Below the pieces are notes generated by a model. That model was given only the letters and a program-made list of their open reading frames with translations. It was not told the origin of the DNA and searched no databases. This document shows positions 35,002-45,290 of a stretch of 59,453 bases of DNA, in pieces (positions within the stretch are counted from its first letter, which is position 1; every line of letters starts with the position of its first letter). Origin of the DNA: Frankiales bacterium. GTDB lineage: Bacteria > Actinomycetota > Actinomycetes > Mycobacteriales > SCTD01. The position numbers and the translations under genes are program-made. The stretch is from the NCBI GenBank assembly GCA_025465135.1, contig JAODNA010000058.1:1-59453 (forward strand), given 5' to 3'.

Positions 35002-35457
35002 TCAGGCCACAGCGGCGGAAGCGGGCAGCTCCGCTGACCCGCCGGCACGTTTGCCGGTCTGGTAGGCGACCACGAGGATCGCAAAGGCGTTCAGCGCGTG
35101 CAGCGGCGCGACGTACGGCACGCCGTGCAGCGCGATGCCGAGGATGACCTGCAGCAGCACGAGCCCGAACAGGATCGCCGCCTGCTTGCGGCCGCCCTCG
35201 ATCTTCGCGAAGAGGGAGACGATGAGCAGGAGCAGCACGAGGATGGGGATGATGAGCATCCCGTTGACCCCGTGCAGCGCGAAGCCGCCACCGCCGCGGA
35301 ACGGCAAAGAACTGCCGTCGGCCACCTTCTTGTTCAGCACGCCGTGGTCGTCCTCGACCCACTTGCCGAGACCGGCCATGCCATAGGCGATCGCCATTGC
35401 CTGCACCAGCACCTCGACCGCCAGTGCATACGCGAGTACGCGGTACGTGCTCCTCAT
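35002..35457 (-). CDS. Four-helix membrane protein
   Basis: A 151-aa integral membrane protein with hydrophobic segments at about residues 7-28, 66-86, 92-110 and 114-132. Conserved-looking histidines are in ALHGVNGMLIIP, ALHGVPYVAP and LHALNAF. Helix-borne histidines of this kind are seen in heme-binding or DUF-type quinol/cytochrome b-like small proteins, so heme binding is a possibility only. ATG 35457. It is followed by the AlkB-like gene 25 bp downstream on the same strand. Confidence 0.72.
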   Translation of the reverse strand: MRSTYRVLAYALAVEVLVQAMAIAYGMAGLGKWVEDDHGVLNKKVADGSSLPFRGGGGFALHGVNGMLIIPILVLLLLIVSLFAKIEGGRKQAAILFGLVLLQVILGIALHGVPYVAPLHALNAFAILVVAYQTGKRAGGSAELPASAAVA

Positions 35458-35581
35458 GAGTCCCCCCGCAAACGAGTGCCGACCCGGCGAGGTCGAGGCT
35501 GACCGGCAGCGCAGTCCTAGTGCGGGACGATGACGGCGTCAAGCAACCGGGCCGAACCGGGAGAAGAACCCCCCGGCAGCA

Positions 35582-37060
35582 CTACCCGCGGCCGTGCAGC
35601 AGCCGCACAGCCCGGCCGAGCAGAGCGTCGACCTTCGGCGTGCGGTCGAAGGACAGCAGCGGCATCGGCAGCTCGAAGCGCTGCCGCGTGATGGCCTTGG
35701 CCCGGGTGAACTCCTTGAGACCGTCGGCGCCGTGGATCCGGCCGAAGCCGCTGTCGCCGGACCCGCCAAAGGGCAGCGACGGGATGCCGGCGAACGCCGC
35801 GACCTGGTTGACGCTCGTCATGCCGGTCCGCAGGCGCCGGGCGAGCTTCACGCCGTTCTTCTTGGAGAACACCGCGCCGGCCAGGCCGTAGGTCGTCGCG
35901 TTGCTGCGCTCCACGGCCTCATCGGTGTTGCGCACCTTGGTCACCGTCAGCGTGGGACCGAAGGTCTCCTCGGTGACAGCAAGGCTGTCCTCGGGCACGT
36001 CGAGCAGGACCGTCGGCTCCACCAGGCCTCCCTCGATGCCGCCACCGATGACGGCCCGGCCGCCCTTCTCGATGGCGTCCGCGATGTGCCGGCGGATGAT
36101 GTCGACCTGCCCGGGCATGGTGATGGGGCCGTACGACGTACCGGCGACGACCTTGCCCGCCTTCGCGGTGAGCGCGGAGACGAAGCCGTCGTAGACCTTC
36201 TCCGTGACGTAGACCCGCTCGATGCCGATGCAGGTCTGGCCGGCGTTGCTCATCCCGCCCCACAGCGCCGCGGTCGCTGCGGCGTCGACGTCGGCGTCGT
36301 CGGCGACGATCATCGCGTCCTTGCCGCCGCACTCCATGAGCACCGGCGTGAGGGACTCGGCACACGCAGCCATGACCTTCTTGCCGGTGCGGGCCGACCC
36401 GGTGAACGCGATCTTGTCGACGCCGGCGCGGCAGAGCGCTGCGCCGGTCTCGCCGAAGCCCGTGACGAGCTGGAGCACAGGCTGCTCGGGCACGACCTCG
36501 GCGAAGGTGTCGACCAGCCACTTGCCGACGGCGGGGGTGTACTCGCTCGGCTTGAAGACGACGGCGTTGCCGGCAGCGAGGGCGTAGGCGATCGAGCCCA
36601 TCGGCGTGAAGACCGGGTAGTTCCAGGGGCCGATGACACCGATGACGCCGAGCGGCTCGTACGCGAGCGTCGCGGCCTGGTTGGCCATCATGAGGCCGCT
36701 CGGGACCTTGCGCTCGCCGAGGACCTTCGGCGCGTGCTTCGCCGCCCACGCGATGTGGTCGACAGGCAGCGTGACCTCGGTCAGGCGGGCGTCGGAGACG
36801 GGCTTGCCGTTCTCCCGGTGCACGAGCTCCGCGAGCTCGTCGCCGCGCCGGACGATCAGGCGCTTCCAGCTGTCGAGGCGCTCGCGGCGCCCGCTCCAGC
36901 CCAGCTGCTGCCACCAGACGGACGCGGCGCGGGCCCTCGCCACGGCGGCCTCGACCTCTGCGGCGGTGTGGACCGGGAAGGTCGCCACGACATTGCCGGT
37001 GCTGGGTTCGAGGGACTCGAAGGTCTCGGCGGTGGCGGGGCGTTCGGTCGCGAGCGTCAT
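35582..37060 (-). CDS. NAD(P)-dependent aldehyde dehydrogenase
   Basis: Oxidises an aldehyde to the acid; 492 aa. Clear motifs are GVIGPWNYPVFTPM, the NAD-binding GSARTGKKV, the catalytic glutamate in MECGGKDAMIV, and the catalytic cysteine in NAGQTCIGIERVYV. SLPFGGSGDSGFGRIHG lies near the C-terminus. The sequence is of the coniferyl/succinate-semialdehyde-like general ALDH class; the substrate is not determined. ATG 37060 has GAGGAG just upstream (minus strand). Confidence 0.94.
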   Translation of the reverse strand: MTLATERPATAETFESLEPSTGNVVATFPVHTAAEVEAAVARARAASVWWQQLGWSGRRERLDSWKRLIVRRGDELAELVHRENGKPVSDARLTEVTLPVDHIAWAAKHAPKVLGERKVPSGLMMANQAATLAYEPLGVIGVIGPWNYPVFTPMGSIAYALAAGNAVVFKPSEYTPAVGKWLVDTFAEVVPEQPVLQLVTGFGETGAALCRAGVDKIAFTGSARTGKKVMAACAESLTPVLMECGGKDAMIVADDADVDAAATAALWGGMSNAGQTCIGIERVYVTEKVYDGFVSALTAKAGKVVAGTSYGPITMPGQVDIIRRHIADAIEKGGRAVIGGGIEGGLVEPTVLLDVPEDSLAVTEETFGPTLTVTKVRNTDEAVERSNATTYGLAGAVFSKKNGVKLARRLRTGMTSVNQVAAFAGIPSLPFGGSGDSGFGRIHGADGLKEFTRAKAITRQRFELPMPLLSFDRTPKVDALLGRAVRLLHGRG

Positions 37061-37116
37061 GCGGACTCCTCGGGAGGTGCGTGGCACGTTTGCGTGGCCA
37101 GACTAGGCTCCTGCGC

Positions 37117-37446
37117 ATGATCAAGTACGTCGCGCTCTACCGCACCCCCGAGGACGCCTCGGCGTTCGACGAGAGCTACTTCAAGACCCACGTCCCGTTG
37201 GCCAACAAGACGCCAGGCCTCGTCCGCACCGAGATCGCCCGGGTCCTCAAGACGGTAACGGGCCAGCCGGCGCTGCACGTCATGGCCGAGCTGTACTTCG
37301 ACTCCTACGAGTCGCTGAAGGCGGCCTTCAAGACCGAGGAGTGGGCGGCATCCGGCGCGAACCTGCAGGAGTGGGGTGGGCTCGAGCTGGTCTCGATGCA
37401 CATCGCCGAGGTCGTCGACGACGACGGCAATGCGCTCTCGAGCTAG
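37117..37446 (+). CDS. EthD-family dimeric alpha/beta-barrel protein
   Basis: A 109-aa protein with the EthD/ferredoxin-like barrel pattern: MIKYVALYRTPEDASAFDESYF, the HVPLANKTPGLVR loop with the conserved histidine-proline, and AELYFDSYESLKAAF. EthD-type proteins assist ether or aromatic ring-degrading oxygenases or act as small isomerases; none of those genes is nearby. ATG 37117 lies 56 bp from the divergent aldehyde dehydrogenase start. The stop overlaps the convergent SIMPL gene by 4 bp. Confidence 0.85.
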   Translation: MIKYVALYRTPEDASAFDESYFKTHVPLANKTPGLVRTEIARVLKTVTGQPALHVMAELYFDSYESLKAAFKTEEWAASGANLQEWGGLELVSMHIAEVVDDDGNALSS

Positions 37447-38177
37447 CGCATCGACCACCGCACCGTCACGGAGACGCTGACCTGGGACTGCCCTGCGTCG
37501 AGCGGAACCGCCTGTGAGGGCGCCGCGGAGGCGAGCGCGTCGCGCCCGTACGCCATCGGCTGATCGCCGGTCGGCACGTCCTCGCTGACGAGCTCGACCG
37601 GTCCGAGCGACCGGCCGGACAGCTCCGCATAGCGCTCCGCCTTCTTCTTGGCGTCCGCATAGGCGGCGTCGCGGGCCTGCTCGAGCAGCTTCGTGTTGTC
37701 CTCGAGGGCAAAGGACACGCCCTGCAGTCGCGCAGCGTTGCCGCCGGCGATCACGGCGTCGCCGATCGTCTCGCCGGCCCGGCCGAGGTTGCGCAGCTTG
37801 ACGGTGAGCGACTCGTTGACGGTGTAGCCGTTGGCGACGCCCTTGCTGTTGAACGACGGGTAGAGGGAGACGTCCGCTGTCTGCATGTCCTTGGCGTCCA
37901 CGCCGTCGGACCGGACGGCCGAGCGGACGCGGTTCTGGATGGCATTGGCGTCGCGCAAGGCGGCCGAGACGTCGGCCCGCCGCACCTCCACGCCGAGCTG
38001 TATGCGCAGGACGTCCGGCGTACCGCTCACCTTGCCGAGACCGGAGACGAGCAACCCCTGCTGGGCGGGGTCGGTCGTGCCCGCGGCGGCCGGGCGCGGG
38101 TCATGCACCGTCCCCACGAGGTAGCTCCCGGCCACGATCGCGGCGAGCGGGACGGCAAGCAGAGCAAGACGGCGCAT
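37443..38177 (-). CDS. SIMPL-domain (DUF541) secreted or membrane-anchored protein
   Basis: A 244-aa protein with an N-terminal signal/anchor (MRRLALLAVPLAAIVAGSYLVG) and a SIMPL domain. The latter shows GLLVSGLGKVSGTPDVLRIQLGVE, KDMQTADVSLYPSFN, GYTVNESLTVKLRNL and DAAYADAKKKAERYAELSG. The family forms oligomeric periplasmic or surface assemblies of unclear role (for example BP26 of Brucella). Complete and canonical. Confidence 0.92.
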   Translation of the reverse strand: MRRLALLAVPLAAIVAGSYLVGTVHDPRPAAAGTTDPAQQGLLVSGLGKVSGTPDVLRIQLGVEVRRADVSAALRDANAIQNRVRSAVRSDGVDAKDMQTADVSLYPSFNSKGVANGYTVNESLTVKLRNLGRAGETIGDAVIAGGNAARLQGVSFALEDNTKLLEQARDAAYADAKKKAERYAELSGRSLGPVELVSEDVPTGDQPMAYGRDALASAAPSQAVPLDAGQSQVSVSVTVRWSMR

Positions 38178-38225
38178 GACGGGCCTCCACGGCAGGGTGT
38201 GTGGAGGTAGGACGCAGCGTGCGAG

Positions 38226-39116
38226 CTATCGGTTCACGGTGGACAGCTGCAAGCGGTCCCAGATCTCGCGCGTGGCTGTCGAGCGGTTCAGCGTGATGAA
38301 GTGCAGACCCGGCGCGCCTTCGGCCAGCAGCCGGTCGCACATCGCGGTGGCCCAGTCGACGCCGATCGCCCGCACCGCTGTCGCGTCGTCCTCGACCGCG
38401 TGCAGCTTGGCAGCGAGCTCGGGCGGGAACGCCGCGCCCGACAGGATCGCGAAGCGCTCGATCTGACCGACGTTCGTGACGGGCATGATGCCGGGAATGA
38501 TCGGCACGTCGCAGCCGTGCTTCGCGACCCGGTCACGCAGCCGCAGCCAGTCATCGACGTAGAAGAACATCTGCGTGATCGCGAAGTCGGCGCCGGCCCG
38601 GCACTTGTCCACGAGGAACTTCGCGTCGGTCTCGTGATCGGGCGAGCGCGGGTGCTTCTCCGGGAACGCCGCGACGCCGACGGTGAAGTCGCCGTGCTCC
38701 TTGATCAGGCGCACCAGCTGGTGGGCGTACTCCAGCCCCTCGATGTGCTTGCGCCACTCGGCCTGCGGGTCGCCGGGGGGGTCGCCGCGCAGGGCCAGCA
38801 TGTTGTGCACGCCGGCATCGGCGTACTGCCCGATCACGCGGCGCAGCTCGGCGATGGAGTGGTCGACGGCAGTGAGGTGGGCGAGGGGCAGCAGCGTCGT
38901 CTCGGTGCTGATCCGCTCGGTGATCTCGACCGTCTTGTCCCGGGTGGAGCCACCGGCGCCGTAGGTGATGGACACGAAGCTGGGCCGCAGGGACTCGAGC
39001 TCCCGCAGCGACTGCCACAGCTGGCGCTCGCCCTCGTCGGTCCTCGGCGGGAAGAACTCGAACGAGAAGAGCGGCTCAGCCGCCGTCAGCAGGTCGCGGA
39101 TAGAGCGGCTGGTCAT
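38226..39116 (-). CDS. metF: 5,10-methylenetetrahydrofolate reductase
   Basis: FAD-dependent TIM-barrel enzyme of 296 aa that makes 5-methyltetrahydrofolate for methionine synthesis. Motifs: [53 protein letters not shown], and [17 protein letters not shown]. Length is normal for bacterial MetF. It is divergent from a polyprenyl synthase gene across 39 bp, the same pair and orientation as Rv2172c/Rv2173 (idsA2) in M. tuberculosis as I recall that locus. Confidence 0.94.
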   Translation of the reverse strand: MTSRSIRDLLTAAEPLFSFEFFPPRTDEGERQLWQSLRELESLRPSFVSITYGAGGSTRDKTVEITERISTETTLLPLAHLTAVDHSIAELRRVIGQYADAGVHNMLALRGDPPGDPQAEWRKHIEGLEYAHQLVRLIKEHGDFTVGVAAFPEKHPRSPDHETDAKFLVDKCRAGADFAITQMFFYVDDWLRLRDRVAKHGCDVPIIPGIMPVTNVGQIERFAILSGAAFPPELAAKLHAVEDDATAVRAIGVDWATAMCDRLLAEGAPGLHFITLNRSTATREIWDRLQLSTVNR

Positions 39117-39155
39117 GTCGGAAGGCTAGCCGCCCCCGACTACCCTTCCAGCACC

Positions 39156-40220
39156 ATGGACCCGCTGGACCGCGACGACCTGCGCGCGCGGGTCGACAAG
39201 GCGCTGGGCGGGTTCCTGTCGGAGCAAGGTGCGCGGCTGGACGGCATCAGCGCCTCGCTGTCGCCGGTGCAGGAGGCGGCGGCGGACTTCCTGCTCACCG
39301 GCGGGAAGCGGATGCGGCCGGCCTTCTGCTACTGGGGCTACCGCGGCGCGGGCGGTGCCGACAGCGATCCGGCCGTGACCGCAGCCGCGTGCCTCGAGCT
39401 GCTGCAGGCCTGCGCGCTGATCCACGACGACGTCATGGACGGCAGCGACACCCGCCGCGGCCGGCCCGCTATGCACCGCCGCTTCGCGTCGCTGCACCGC
39501 GGTGCGGCCTGGCAGGGCGACCCCGAGTCGTTCGGGCTGTCGGCCGCGGTGCTGCTCGGGGACCTCTGCCTGATCTGGGCCGACGAGATGCTCAACACCT
39601 GCGGTCTGCCGACGGACGCGCTGCTACGGGCGCAGCCGGTCTACGACGAGATGCGCGTGGAGCTCATGGCCGGCCAGTACCTCGACCTGCTCGAGCAGGC
39701 CGCCGGCGGCGGCACGGTCGAGAGCGCGCTGCGCGTGGCGCGGTTCAAGTCGGCGAAGTACACGATCGAACGACCTCTTCACCTCGGCGCCGTCCTCGCG
39801 GGCGCCGGGCAGGACGTCCTCGACGGCTACTCCGGCTACGGGCTGCCGCTCGGTGAGGCGTTCCAGCTGCGCGATGACGTCCTCGGCGTGTTCGGCGATC
39901 CCTCGGAGACCGGCAAGCCGGCTGGCGACGACCTGCGCGAGGGGAAGCGGACCGCGATGGTCGCGATGGCGCTCCAGAGGGCATCCGCAGCCCAGGCCGC
40001 CGTCGTACGACGGCATCTCGGCGATCCGCGCCTCGACGAGGCGGGGGTGGCCGAGCTGCGCGAGGTGATCCTCGACACAGGGACGCTCGATCGCGTCGAG
40101 GCGCTCATCGGCGAGCTGACGGCGCATGCCTTGACCGCTCTGCAGGCGGCACCGGTGGACGACGATGCCCGGCAGGTGCTGGAAGCGCTCGCCGCCGCCG
40201 CGACGGCCCGCCGGGTCTAG
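39156..40220 (+). CDS. Polyprenyl (geranylgeranyl-type) diphosphate synthase
   Basis: Head-to-tail prenyltransferase of 354 aa. LLTGGKRMRPAFCYWGY is the IPP-binding region. The first aspartate-rich motif is ALIHDDVMDGSDTRRGRPA (DDVMD at 91-95). The second, in FQLRDDVLGVFGD, is the DDxxG form. In mycobacteria the syntenic IdsA2 belongs to the same group, making C15-C20 products for carotenoid, quinone or lipid-carrier synthesis; product length here is not known. The stop overlaps the convergent acetyltransferase gene by 4 bp. Confidence 0.92.
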   Translation: MDPLDRDDLRARVDKALGGFLSEQGARLDGISASLSPVQEAAADFLLTGGKRMRPAFCYWGYRGAGGADSDPAVTAAACLELLQACALIHDDVMDGSDTRRGRPAMHRRFASLHRGAAWQGDPESFGLSAAVLLGDLCLIWADEMLNTCGLPTDALLRAQPVYDEMRVELMAGQYLDLLEQAAGGGTVESALRVARFKSAKYTIERPLHLGAVLAGAGQDVLDGYSGYGLPLGEAFQLRDDVLGVFGDPSETGKPAGDDLREGKRTAMVAMALQRASAAQAAVVRRHLGDPRLDEAGVAELREVILDTGTLDRVEALIGELTAHALTALQAAPVDDDARQVLEALAAAATARRV

Positions 40221-40648
40221 GCGAGCTCGAGGCTGACGACCTCGTCGTCGCGACCCACCTCGACGAAGCCGCACCCGAGGAGGATGCGGAGCGAGGCGGC
40301 GTTGGCCGGACTGACGATGGCGTGCAACGGGCGACGGTCGTAGTCAGCGAGAAAGGCGCGCACGGCCCGGGTCGCGATCCCGCGGCCCCAGAACTCCTGG
40401 CCCAGCCAGTAGCCGAGCTCCTGATGCCCGTCGCGCGGGAAGCAGACGACGTTGCCGACGATCTCGCCGTCCGCGACGACGGTGCGCAGCACGGTCTGGG
40501 CATCCGCCCGGATCTTGGCCCAGTGCGCGTCGAAGGCCTCCCGGGCGCGCGCCGGAACGCCAGCCATGGCTACGGAGGCGGGGTCGGCCTGGAAGGCGAA
40601 GAAGGCGGCGAGGTCGTCATCGGTGACCGGCCGGATGCTGACCTGCAC
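40217..40648 (-). CDS. GNAT-family N-acetyltransferase (RimJ-like)
   Basis: A 143-aa acetyltransferase: VSIRPVTDDDLAAFFAFQAD at the start, HQELGYWLGQEFWGRGIATRAV (the acetyl-CoA pyrophosphate loop) and VSPANAASLRILLGCGFVEVG. It belongs to the RimJ/RimL-like branch. The GTG start shares one base with the EAL gene's stop (TAGTG, 40646-40650), so translation is probably coupled to it. Substrate unknown. Confidence 0.9.
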   Translation of the reverse strand: MQVSIRPVTDDDLAAFFAFQADPASVAMAGVPARAREAFDAHWAKIRADAQTVLRTVVADGEIVGNVVCFPRDGHQELGYWLGQEFWGRGIATRAVRAFLADYDRRPLHAIVSPANAASLRILLGCGFVEVGRDDEVVSLELA

Positions 40649-41457
40649 TACAGGTCGGGCAGGATCACGACGCTCGGCGGCTCGGGCGTCGCCCGCAGGA
40701 ACGGCATCACGAGGTCCGGCGACGCCGGGCGCGCGAGGAACCAGCCCTGGCCGTACTCGACACCGAGGTCGAGCAGCGTGACCAGCTCCCCGGCCTCCTC
40801 GACGCCCTCCGCGATGATCGTGGCGCCCACCCGCGCGCAGAAGGCGAGCATCGCCTCGACGAGAGCCTGCCGCGACGGGTCCACGTCAACGTGCTGGATG
40901 ATCGAGATGTCGAGCTTGACGACGTCCGGTGCGAGCTGCAGGACGTGCCGCAGGCTCGAGTGGCCGGCGCCGAAGTCGTCGATGCCGATGCGGGCCCCCG
41001 CGTTGCGCAGCCCCGCGAGGGCCTTCAGCAGGGCGGGGTAGTCGTGAACGGGCTCGTGCTCGGTGATCTCGATGAGCAGCCGGTGCGCGGCGGCGTCGAG
41101 CAGCAGGTCGGTGACGTCGCGGCGCAGCAGGGCGGCGGGCGAGAGGTTGACCGTGAGGGTCATGCCGTCGGGAAGGGAGTCGAGGACGTCGAGCGCGCCG
41201 CACAGCGCGACCGTCTCCAGGGCCGGCCCCCAGCCGGCCCGGATGGCGCTCTGGAACCACGCGTCAGGGCCCGGCTGCGGATGCCCGGGGAAGCGGGCGA
41301 GGGCCTCCAGGCCCCACACGGCACCGGTGCGGAGGCCGATGACCGGCTGGAGGTGGACGCGGAGGCTCTCGGGCCCGCCGAGGATCTCGAGCACGTCGGC
41401 CTTGGCCGGCAGTGTGGTGCCCGTGACCGGGTCGGACGTGTCGAGCGTGATCGTCAT
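40648..41457 (-). CDS. Stand-alone EAL-domain c-di-GMP phosphodiesterase
   Basis: A 269-aa protein consisting almost only of an EAL domain. The catalytic residues appear intact: GLEALARF (EAL at 51-53), LTVNLSPAAL, IEITEHEPV, IGIDDFGAGHSSL, VKLDISII (metal/catalytic lysine) and AEGVEEAGELVTLLDLGVEYGQGWFLARP. It should hydrolyse c-di-GMP in the cytoplasm. No GGDEF domain or membrane segment is attached. ATG 41457 is chosen; an in-frame GTG at 41466 sits too close to the AAGGAG ribosome site. Confidence 0.92.
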   Translation of the reverse strand: MTITLDTSDPVTGTTLPAKADVLEILGGPESLRVHLQPVIGLRTGAVWGLEALARFPGHPQPGPDAWFQSAIRAGWGPALETVALCGALDVLDSLPDGMTLTVNLSPAALLRRDVTDLLLDAAAHRLLIEITEHEPVHDYPALLKALAGLRNAGARIGIDDFGAGHSSLRHVLQLAPDVVKLDISIIQHVDVDPSRQALVEAMLAFCARVGATIIAEGVEEAGELVTLLDLGVEYGQGWFLARPASPDLVMPFLRATPEPPSVVILPDL

Positions 41458-41587
41458 GCCGCACACGCTCCTTGGTGGGGAGACGAGGACAAGGCCCTAC
41501 TCGACCCTCAACGCTCGACGGTAGCTGAGGTAACGGGACAAACGCCTACTTTCTGAGATCGGCCCTCGACCTCGTAGGCTGGAGCAG

Positions 41588-42586
41588 GTGACGACCCCGA
41601 CGATCGCGGCGAACGACCCCTGCTGGTGTGGCAGCGGCCGTCGCTACAAGCGGTGCCACCGCGTCGCCGACCTCGACCCGGAGCGCGCGGTCGCCGAGGA
41701 GGCGCGCCGGCGAGCCGCCGAGCTCGAGGCCGAGAAGTACGTCCGTCCGGGGCGGCTGTCTCCTCGCCGGGAGGTCCCCGCTGACATCCCGCGGCCGGCC
41801 TACACGCTCGACAAGCACGGGCGCCCACGCGACCGCGACTCCGCGCGTCCGAAGGACGCGGAGACGATCGAGCTCATGCGCGCTGCCGGCCGCGCAGCGG
41901 CCGAGGTGCTGGCCGCGGTCGGCGCAGCCGTCCGCCCGGGGATCACGACCGACGACCTCGACGCCGTCGCACACGCCGAGTGCATCGCCCGCGGCGGCTA
42001 TCCGTCACCGCTCGGCTACAACGGCTTCCCGAAGTCGATGTGCACGTCGGTCAACGAGGTGATCTGTCACGGCATCCCGGACTCGACCGTCCTCAAGGAC
42101 GGCGACATCGTCAACTGCGACGTCACGATCTTCCTCGGCGGGGTGCACGGCGACACGAACGCGACGTTCCTCGTCGGCGACGTCGACGCGGACACCCGCC
42201 GGCTGGTCGATGTCACCCGCGAGTGCCTCGACGTAGGCATCGCCGCCGTCCGCCCCGGCAACCGCGTCCGCGACATCGGCAGGGCCATCCAGGACCACGC
42301 GGAGGGCCACGGCTTCGGCGTCGTGCGGGCCTTCGTCGGCCACGGCATCGGCCGCTCGTTCCACAGCGATCCGCAGGTCTACCACTACGACAACCCCGCG
42401 GCCCGGACCCTCCTCGAGCCCGGCATGACCTTCACGATCGAACCGATGATCACCATCGGCGACTGGCACCACGAGATGTGGGACGACGGCTGGACGGCGG
42501 TCACCGCCGACCGCTCCCGCACGGCGCAGTTCGAGCACACCCTGGTCGTGACCGACTCCGGCGCCGAGATCCTCACCCGCGCCTAG
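41588..42586 (+). CDS. map: Methionine aminopeptidase with N-terminal SEC-C zinc motif
   Basis: Removes the initiator methionine from nascent proteins; 332 aa. The N-terminal SEC-C motif [16 protein letters not shown] (C12, C14, C23, H24) can bind zinc and may dock to the ribosome. A charged linker leads to the pita-bread catalytic domain. The metal ligands are in [19 protein letters not shown] (two aspartates), [15 protein letters not shown] and QFEHTL. GTG 41588 is the start. It overlaps the convergent acylase gene by 14 bp. Confidence 0.94.
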   Translation: MTTPTIAANDPCWCGSGRRYKRCHRVADLDPERAVAEEARRRAAELEAEKYVRPGRLSPRREVPADIPRPAYTLDKHGRPRDRDSARPKDAETIELMRAAGRAAAEVLAAVGAAVRPGITTDDLDAVAHAECIARGGYPSPLGYNGFPKSMCTSVNEVICHGIPDSTVLKDGDIVNCDVTIFLGGVHGDTNATFLVGDVDADTRRLVDVTRECLDVGIAAVRPGNRVRDIGRAIQDHAEGHGFGVVRAFVGHGIGRSFHSDPQVYHYDNPAARTLLEPGMTFTIEPMITIGDWHHEMWDDGWTAVTADRSRTAQFEHTLVVTDSGAEILTRA

Positions 42587-45269
42587 GCCGTCGCCTTCGT
42601 ACGACGGTGACGAGAGCGAGCAGGCCGAGGCCGGCCAGCGGGATCAGCGGTGTGCTCCCGGTGGCGGGGAGGCGGCCGGGGGCAGCCGTGGGCGGCCCGA
42701 GGACCCGCCGGGAAGGCGCCGCGTCGAAGGCGATGACCTGCACCCACGAGCCGCGGTCCTCGTAGGGCATCGTCCGGGACGGGCCGATGACCCCGGTGAG
42801 CGAGTCGATCGTCGAGCGCGGGTGCTTGTCGCGCCACGCCGCGGGATCTGCCCCGTAGTCCTTGGTCAGCGACGCGATCGTCCGGTCGAGCGCCGCGAGC
42901 ACGACGGCACGCACCGACCGGCCGTGCAGGTAGCTCCGCGACAAGGTCAGCGAGCTCTTCGCCGGCACGAGGTTGCGCAGCACCAGGTTGTCGGCGGGAG
43001 TCCCGTCGTAGACGTGACCGCCGCGGTTGTCGGCCGCCACCACGACGTCGTGCGGGAGATCGGCCAGGACGACGTCACGCAGGTCGTCCATCCACCGTCG
43101 GAAGACGGTGGGGCCGGGACCGTCGGTGACGTTGACGTCGTCGTACGACGTCGAGCTTGTGCCGGCGCCCGATCCGTAGGAGCGGCCGTTCCAGGCGCGG
43201 ACGAGGGCGATCGCCTTCTTCTGGATGGCGGTGCTGCCGCCGGCTCCGACCAGGAGCGGCTTGAAGTCAGCGGCGCGGTGGTCGGTCGTGCCGATCCTGA
43301 ACTCCATCGCGCGCAGGGCCGTCGGTGTCAGCTTCGGCGCTGCCGCCAGCGCGAGCTCGATCGTCTGCACGCGAACCGCCTTGCCTGCCGAGCGGCTGCT
43401 GGCCGGGTCGAGGTAGTCGTCGACCCAGCCTTGGGCCGGCTTGTTGTTCCAGTTGGCGAGGTAGCCCACCTTCGGGTCCACCGAGTGGGGCAGCGCGTCG
43501 AAGGGCAGCGGCCCGTTGTTGTCGTACTCGCCTGTCCCCGGGGCCGGGAACCGGGTGTCCCACTTCGGGCTGCGCCTCGGGTAGAGCCCCGGGTGCCAGT
43601 AGCCGATGTGGCCGTCGGTGCCGGCGTACATGACGTTCTCGTTCCACGTCATCTGCCGTACCCCGGCTTCGAACTGGGCGAGGTTCTTGGCGCGGTCCCA
43701 TTGCAGGATGCCGTTGATGTTCTCGAGCTCGCGGTGGTACATCGCGTAGTCGACGGAGCGCGCCTTTGTGCCGTCCTTGCTGAACGCGACGATCGGGCCG
43801 TGCACCGTCCGGCAGACCTCGGCGTCCTGCGAGAAGACCGCCGGGCCGAAGGGCACACCCTGCTGCGCTGCGCGGTACTTCACCGTCTCGGTGCGGCAGT
43901 CGGCCGGCACCCACGCGCCGTTGTGGAAGTACTCCAGCTTCCCGCCGGTGCGTCGCGTCGTCTCGATGAAGCTGTCGATCGTCTTGGAGTAGCCGGTGGT
44001 CATCCCCCACGCGACATTGGTGCCGTAGCCGATGGCGACGGTCGGTACGCCGGGGACGGTGACGCCGCGCGCGTCGTAGCCGCCGCCGTGCACCTCCTGC
44101 TCGTACAGCTCGGTCGGGAACGTGTAGCCGAGCTGTGGACCGTTGACGAGCATCGGTGCGCCGGTCGAGGTGCGCTTCCCGCTGACGGTGAACATGTAGG
44201 ACCCGCCGTGCAGGTTGGCGCGGAACGCGTTCAGGCTGCCGATCATGTTCTGCACGCTGGAGCGGACCGGGGCAGGAAGCCCCGCGGGAGTGGTCGGGGC
44301 TGCGGCCGCGCCGGTGCCGGGGCCTGTGGCCAGCTCCGGCGGGAGGGCCAGCGCGTAGGCCGCGCTCTTGCGGTAGACCGCGTCGCGCTGTGACGCGGGC
44401 ACCGGGTCGTTGTTGGCGAACCGTCCCTCGGCGGGAGGCACGGTGACGGTGGCCTTCTGGTCGCGCTGCCAGCGGACGTCGTTGAACGCCTTCAGCCCCG
44501 GCTCGGCGCCGAGTGACTTCTGCAGCGCTCGCAGCAGCTCGACCTCGCGGAACTCCTCACCACCGCTCGCCGCGACGAAGCGCGTGAGCAGGACGCCGGA
44601 CGCGAGGGTGTCCTTGAGCGTCCAGTCGTTCGGGACGGTCGTCAGCAGCGCGTACTCCGCGGGCAGCTCCGTCGGTGTGGTCTTGACGTGCTGGATGTAG
44701 GCGTTGAGGCCGGCGACGTAGGCCTTCAGGACGTTCTGGCTCTCGGCCGGGAGCGCGGCGAACATCGCGGCGTAGTCGGCATCGCTGTAGGTCAGCGTCC
44801 GAGTCTGGATGTCCGCCGGAACGCCGCTCGGTCCGACCAGCTCGGCATAGGTGCCCTCCGCGACATGACGTACGCCGTCGGCGAGGAACAGCCGGTCCTC
44901 GCCGGCGGAGTAGCCCGCGCCGTACCAGGTGGCGTACGACGAGTCGCCGTAGATCGCCGGTGTGCCGAAGCCGTCGCGGTAGACGCGGGCTCCGGGAAGG
45001 CTCTCCGGTGTGCCCGTCGCCTGGAAGCGCCCGTCCTTGTAGCGGCCGTCCCAGTAGAGGACGCGCTGGTCCTCGGTGTGCGGCCCGTAGTCGCCGTTGG
45101 CCATGCCGCGCGCCTGGTCGACGGCGGTCACGCGCCCGTTCTCCCCCGGTGGCAGCGCGGTGCCGATCGTCATCGGCTGACGCGGCGGCGCATCGGCCGC
45201 GTAGGCCGGCGACGCGGCGAGCAGGGACAGGCCGAGCAGCAGCGCACCGGCGCTGTGAAGGGTGCGCAC
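42573..45269 (-). CDS. Penicillin-acylase-family N-terminal-nucleophile hydrolase with LPATG cell-wall anchor
   Basis: An 898-aa exported amidohydrolase. It has a signal peptide ([24 protein letters not shown]), an alpha chain region, and the autocatalytic cleavage/nucleophile segment near [14 protein letters not shown], with the beta-chain serine in GGSYMF. The long beta chain shows [22 protein letters not shown]. The C-terminus carries a sortase signal: LPATG, a hydrophobic helix and RRRRPRRG. Relatives hydrolyse penicillins, acyl-homoserine lactones or cyclic lipopeptides (for example aculeacin acylase), so quorum quenching or antibiotic inactivation at the cell wall is possible. Substrate is not shown. 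Start GTG 45269. Confidence 0.92.
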   Translation of the reverse strand: MRTLHSAGALLLGLSLLAASPAYAADAPPRQPMTIGTALPPGENGRVTAVDQARGMANGDYGPHTEDQRVLYWDGRYKDGRFQATGTPESLPGARVYRDGFGTPAIYGDSSYATWYGAGYSAGEDRLFLADGVRHVAEGTYAELVGPSGVPADIQTRTLTYSDADYAAMFAALPAESQNVLKAYVAGLNAYIQHVKTTPTELPAEYALLTTVPNDWTLKDTLASGVLLTRFVAASGGEEFREVELLRALQKSLGAEPGLKAFNDVRWQRDQKATVTVPPAEGRFANNDPVPASQRDAVYRKSAAYALALPPELATGPGTGAAAAPTTPAGLPAPVRSSVQNMIGSLNAFRANLHGGSYMFTVSGKRTSTGAPMLVNGPQLGYTFPTELYEQEVHGGGYDARGVTVPGVPTVAIGYGTNVAWGMTTGYSKTIDSFIETTRRTGGKLEYFHNGAWVPADCRTETVKYRAAQQGVPFGPAVFSQDAEVCRTVHGPIVAFSKDGTKARSVDYAMYHRELENINGILQWDRAKNLAQFEAGVRQMTWNENVMYAGTDGHIGYWHPGLYPRRSPKWDTRFPAPGTGEYDNNGPLPFDALPHSVDPKVGYLANWNNKPAQGWVDDYLDPASSRSAGKAVRVQTIELALAAAPKLTPTALRAMEFRIGTTDHRAADFKPLLVGAGGSTAIQKKAIALVRAWNGRSYGSGAGTSSTSYDDVNVTDGPGPTVFRRWMDDLRDVVLADLPHDVVVAADNRGGHVYDGTPADNLVLRNLVPAKSSLTLSRSYLHGRSVRAVVLAALDRTIASLTKDYGADPAAWRDKHPRSTIDSLTGVIGPSRTMPYEDRGSWVQVIAFDAAPSRRVLGPPTAAPGRLPATGSTPLIPLAGLGLLALVTVVRRRRPRRG

Positions 45270-45290
45270 GGGCCTAGCGTGCCACTCGGG